NCBI GenBank assembly: GCA_021815835.1
Contig: JAKAZN010000076.1
Location: forward strand, 1 to 7,524
Source of the DNA: Pseudomonadota bacterium
GTDB lineage: Bacteria; Pseudomonadota; Alphaproteobacteria; Acetobacterales; Acetobacteraceae
Length of the DNA stretch: 7,524 nucleotides
Direction: 5' to 3'
The notes beneath the pieces were generated by a model. The model had not been told where the DNA came from and made no database searches. It was given only the letters and a program-made list of their open reading frames with translations. Each line of letters opens with the position of its first letter. The stretch's first letter is position 1. Made by a program: the position numbers and the translations under genes. Of this stretch, positions 5,705-7,524 are shown in pieces.

Positions 5705-6574
5705 ATGTTCGGTTTCGGGAGATCTCCCCATGCGGTTGATCCATTGGCGCGATTGCGGTCTTCGGCACCGCTCCGTGACCGAACCTGGGAGGTATTGCGG
5801 GCACTGAGCGCAACCGATCCCACCGTGGTCGCGGTGAAACTATCGCGCAATCACGGCCACCAGCTGGCGCTGACCGCGGGGCTGACGCAATGCCGCGGCG
5901 AGCGGGTGCTGGTGATCGACGCCGATCTGCAGGATCCACCCGAATTGCTGGGCGCGATGCTGGCGATGCTCGATGCCGGGGCGGACGTCGTGTACGGCCA
6001 GCGCCGCTCGCGCGCCGGAGAGACCCGCTTCAAGACCGCGACGGCGGCCGCCTTCTACCGGCTGTTGCGCCGGCTGGTGGAAATCGACATCCCGCTCGAT
6101 GCAGGGGATTTCCGCTTGATGTCGCGCCGCGCCCTGGATGTGCTGAACGCGATGCCGGAGCATCACCGCTTCATCCGCGGCATGGTGAGCTGGATCGGCC
6201 TGCGCCAGGTGCCGATCCTGTACGACCGCGATGCGCGCTACGCGGGGGAGACGAAATATCCGTTGCGCAAGATGATCCGCTTCGCGCTCGATGCGATCAC
6301 CGGGTTCTCCGTGGCGCCGCTGCGCCTGGCCTCCGTGCTCGGCGGGGTGGCGGCGGCGTTGTCGCTGCTGCTGATGATCTACACCCTGGGAAGCTGGCTG
6401 CTGGGACACACCACCCCGGGCTGGACCAGCCTGTCCAGCATCGTGCTGCTGATCGGCAGCGTGCAGCTGATGGTGCTGGGGATCATCGGGGAATATCTGG
6501 GCCGGCTCTATATCGAGGCGAAGCGGCGCCCGCTGTTCGTGATCGAGACGGTGGTGGCCTCGCAACGTTCCTGA
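5705..6574 (+). CDS. N-terminally truncated GtrB/DPM1-type family 2 glycosyltransferase, probable pseudogene
   Basis: The body is a polyprenyl-phosphate glycosyltransferase, which loads a sugar from a nucleotide donor onto undecaprenyl phosphate at the cytoplasmic face. Visible family features are RDRTWEVL near the start, the metal-binding DADLQDPPE (bases 5918-5944), GDFRLMSR, the HRFIRGM and AGETKYP segments, and two C-terminal membrane helices followed by GEYLGRLYIEAKRRP. The first part of the fold is absent: there is no VPVYNE strand and no DDGS motif, which normally precede RDRTW and bind the nucleotide. About 50 family residues are replaced by 23 unrelated ones (GFGRSPH and so on). The open frame begins at GTG 5702/ATG 5705, with no convincing ribosome binding site. 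A good site and ATG lie at 5717-5732 but in another frame. It probably partnered the GT39 protein. An inactive remnant is most likely; a sequencing or assembly deletion is the main alternative. Confidence 0.8.
   Translation: MFGFGRSPHAVDPLARLRSSAPLRDRTWEVLRALSATDPTVVAVKLSRNHGHQLALTAGLTQCRGERVLVIDADLQDPPELLGAMLAMLDAGADVVYGQRRSRAGETRFKTATAAAFYRLLRRLVEIDIPLDAGDFRLMSRRALDVLNAMPEHHRFIRGMVSWIGLRQVPILYDRDARYAGETKYPLRKMIRFALDAITGFSVAPLRLASVLGGVAAALSLLLMIYTLGSWLLGHTTPGWTSLSSIVLLIGSVQLMVLGIIGEYLGRLYIEAKRRPLFVIETVVASQRS
5717..5732 (+). promoter_or_regulatory. Ancestral-looking ribosome binding site and ATG of the family 2 glycosyltransferase, inside a 12-bp palindrome
   Basis: GGGAGATCTCCC (5717-5728) is a perfect palindrome whose first five bases, GGGAG, stand eight bases before an ATG at 5730. 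That ATG begins MRLI, like the MRLSIVVP start common in this family. The frame runs only 25 codons to a TGA at 5805 and is offset from the glycosyltransferase body, which suggests that the original start survives but the connection to the body was lost. Confidence 0.5.
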
Positions 6575-6616
6575 CCGGACCATCCAGACGCCCGGCCCCC
6601 AGCCTCCGGCCGTCGC
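6575..6616. other. Convergent intergenic spacer without a clear terminator
   Basis: Forty-two C-rich bases separate the stop codons of the family 2 glycosyltransferase and rfbD. Only a weak CGGCC/GGCCG pairing is visible and there is no T-run on either strand, so transcripts from both sides may overlap or end by Rho. Confidence 0.5.
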
Positions 6617-7501
6617 CTACCCCCCGATCTCCCCCGCCGCCGCCAGCGCGTCGATCGTCCGCCGCAGCCCGTCCCGCCACGGCGGCAGCGCCACCCCGAA
6701 CACCGAAGCCAGCCGCGCGCAATCGAGCCGCGAATCCGCCGGCCGGCGCACCGGCGTCGGCCAGTCCGCCGTCCCGATCGCCGTCACCTCCGGCACCGGG
6801 GCGCCATACCGCGCCGCTTCCTCGAAGACCGCCACCGCGAGCCCGTGCCAGCTCGTCCACCCCGTCCCCGCCGCGTGCGCGAGCCCCGCGAACCGGTCCT
6901 GCCAGCCCTCGGCCGCGATCCGCGCGACGATCGCCCGGATTGCGCCCGCCAGATCGACAGCCGTCGTCGGGCAACCGATCTGATCGGCCACCACCCGCAA
7001 GGACCGCGTCTTGCGCGCCGCCCCCAGCATGGTGCGCACGAAATTGCGTCCCGTGTGCGCATAGACCCAGGAGGTCCGCAGCACGATCGCCCGCGCGCCC
7101 GACTCCAGCACCGCGATCTCGCCCGCCAGCTTGCTCGCCCCGTACACGCCCAGCGGCGCCACCGTGTCGGCCTCCACGTAGGCCGCGCCTTTGGTTCCGT
7201 CGAACACGTAATCGGTGGAGACATGGATCAACGGGACCCCGGCGCTCCGGCACCACGCCGCGATCGCCGCCGGCCCGTCGCGATTGGCGCGATATGCCGC
7301 CGCCGAATCCCCCTCCGCCGCATCCACCGCCGTATAGGCGGCTGCGTTCACCACCAGCGCCGGCGCCGCGTCCCGCAGCACGGAAGCGATCGTCTCGGGC
7401 CGATCGAAATCGAAGTCCGGCCGCCCCACAACGACAACCTCCGGCCCCGAGGCCAGCGCGCGCGCCAGCTGCCCCGATCCGCCGGTGACCAGAACCCGCA
7501 T
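6617..7501 (-). CDS. rfbD: dTDP-4-dehydrorhamnose reductase
   Basis: Cytoplasmic short-chain dehydrogenase of 294 residues that reduces dTDP-4-dehydro-L-rhamnose to dTDP-L-rhamnose with NAD(P)H, the final step of the pathway. The Rossmann motif TGGSGQLA is at residues 6-13, NAAAYTAVD at 52-60, STDYVFDG at 95-102 with the catalytic Thr96, the YGASK pair Tyr120/Lys124, RTSWVY at 142-147 and DQIGCPT at 173-179. A C-terminal RPADSRLD segment matches the substrate-binding part of RmlD. Length is typical. The ATG at 7501 gives the canonical MRVLVTGG start; a GTG six bases upstream is possible. On the minus strand a TGA lies two bases before the ATG, which could be the stop of an upstream rfb gene beyond the window. 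The product would feed a rhamnose-containing surface polysaccharide, in keeping with the glycosyltransferases opposite. Confidence 0.96.
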   Translation of the reverse strand: MRVLVTGGSGQLARALASGPEVVVVGRPDFDFDRPETIASVLRDAAPALVVNAAAYTAVDAAEGDSAAAYRANRDGPAAIAAWCRSAGVPLIHVSTDYVFDGTKGAAYVEADTVAPLGVYGASKLAGEIAVLESGARAIVLRTSWVYAHTGRNFVRTMLGAARKTRSLRVVADQIGCPTTAVDLAGAIRAIVARIAAEGWQDRFAGLAHAAGTGWTSWHGLAVAVFEEAARYGAPVPEVTAIGTADWPTPVRRPADSRLDCARLASVFGVALPPWRDGLRRTIDALAAAGEIGG

Positions 7502-7524
7502 CGTCACACCCGAAACCAGTAGAT

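Noticed and set aside
3575..5731. 718-codon minus-strand open frame, rich in Arg, Gln, His and Pro
   Set aside because: It is antisense to dpaL and the GT39 gene, has shadow-type composition, and no recognisable domain; long open antisense frames are common at this GC content.
6575..6616. Bidirectional terminator between the convergent genes
   Set aside because: Only a five-base-pair stem with a long loop can be drawn and no U-tract is present on either strand.
7504..7524. Possible C-terminal tail of an upstream minus-strand rfb gene ending in TGA at 7506-7504
   Set aside because: Only six codons are inside the window and they do not identify a gene; the other two frames are also open, so it is mentioned only as context for rfbD.

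Overview
The window is very GC-rich (roughly 70% by eye) with short, tightly packed genes. The gene content and protein style suggest an alphaproteobacterium, most likely a sphingomonad; this is an inference from overall appearance, as there is no rRNA or other phylogenetic marker here. Seven genes are supported: five on the plus strand in a row, one divergent small gene at the left edge, and one convergent gene at the right edge.

Left part (1-1787): a divergent pair of transcription units. On the minus strand is a 78-residue secreted peptide built from Met-Gly-His repeats. On the plus strand are a membrane b-type cytochrome and, overlapping it by ATGA, a small exported molybdopterin oxidoreductase of the sulfite oxidase/MsrP fold. 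A methionine-rich periplasmic peptide beside an MsrP-like enzyme and its membrane electron donor resembles the MrpX/YedY1 hypochlorite-scavenging arrangement described in Azospira: the peptide would be sacrificially oxidised and then re-reduced. The His content is a local variation that would also suit metal binding.

Middle (1784-4109): a patatin-like phospholipase with a C-terminal DUF3734 region overlaps the molybdoenzyme by GTGA and is therefore probably translationally coupled to it. After an 88-base gap comes a PLP-dependent diaminopropionate ammonia-lyase with a strong ribosome binding site.

Right part (4110-7524): cell-surface glycan genes. A GT39-type polytopic glycosyltransferase is followed by a GtrB/DPM1-type family 2 glycosyltransferase that would normally make the polyprenyl-phosphate sugar it uses. 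The family 2 gene has lost its N-terminal nucleotide-binding part. A well-placed ribosome binding site and ATG exist just upstream but are out of frame with the body, so this gene is probably broken or misassembled. Convergent to it is rfbD, the last step of dTDP-L-rhamnose synthesis, probably the end of a rhamnose operon that continues beyond the right edge.

The two most interesting observations are the Met/His peptide next to the molybdoenzyme-cytochrome module and the damaged 5' end of the family 2 glycosyltransferase. No RNA gene, CRISPR array, insertion sequence or transposase was seen.
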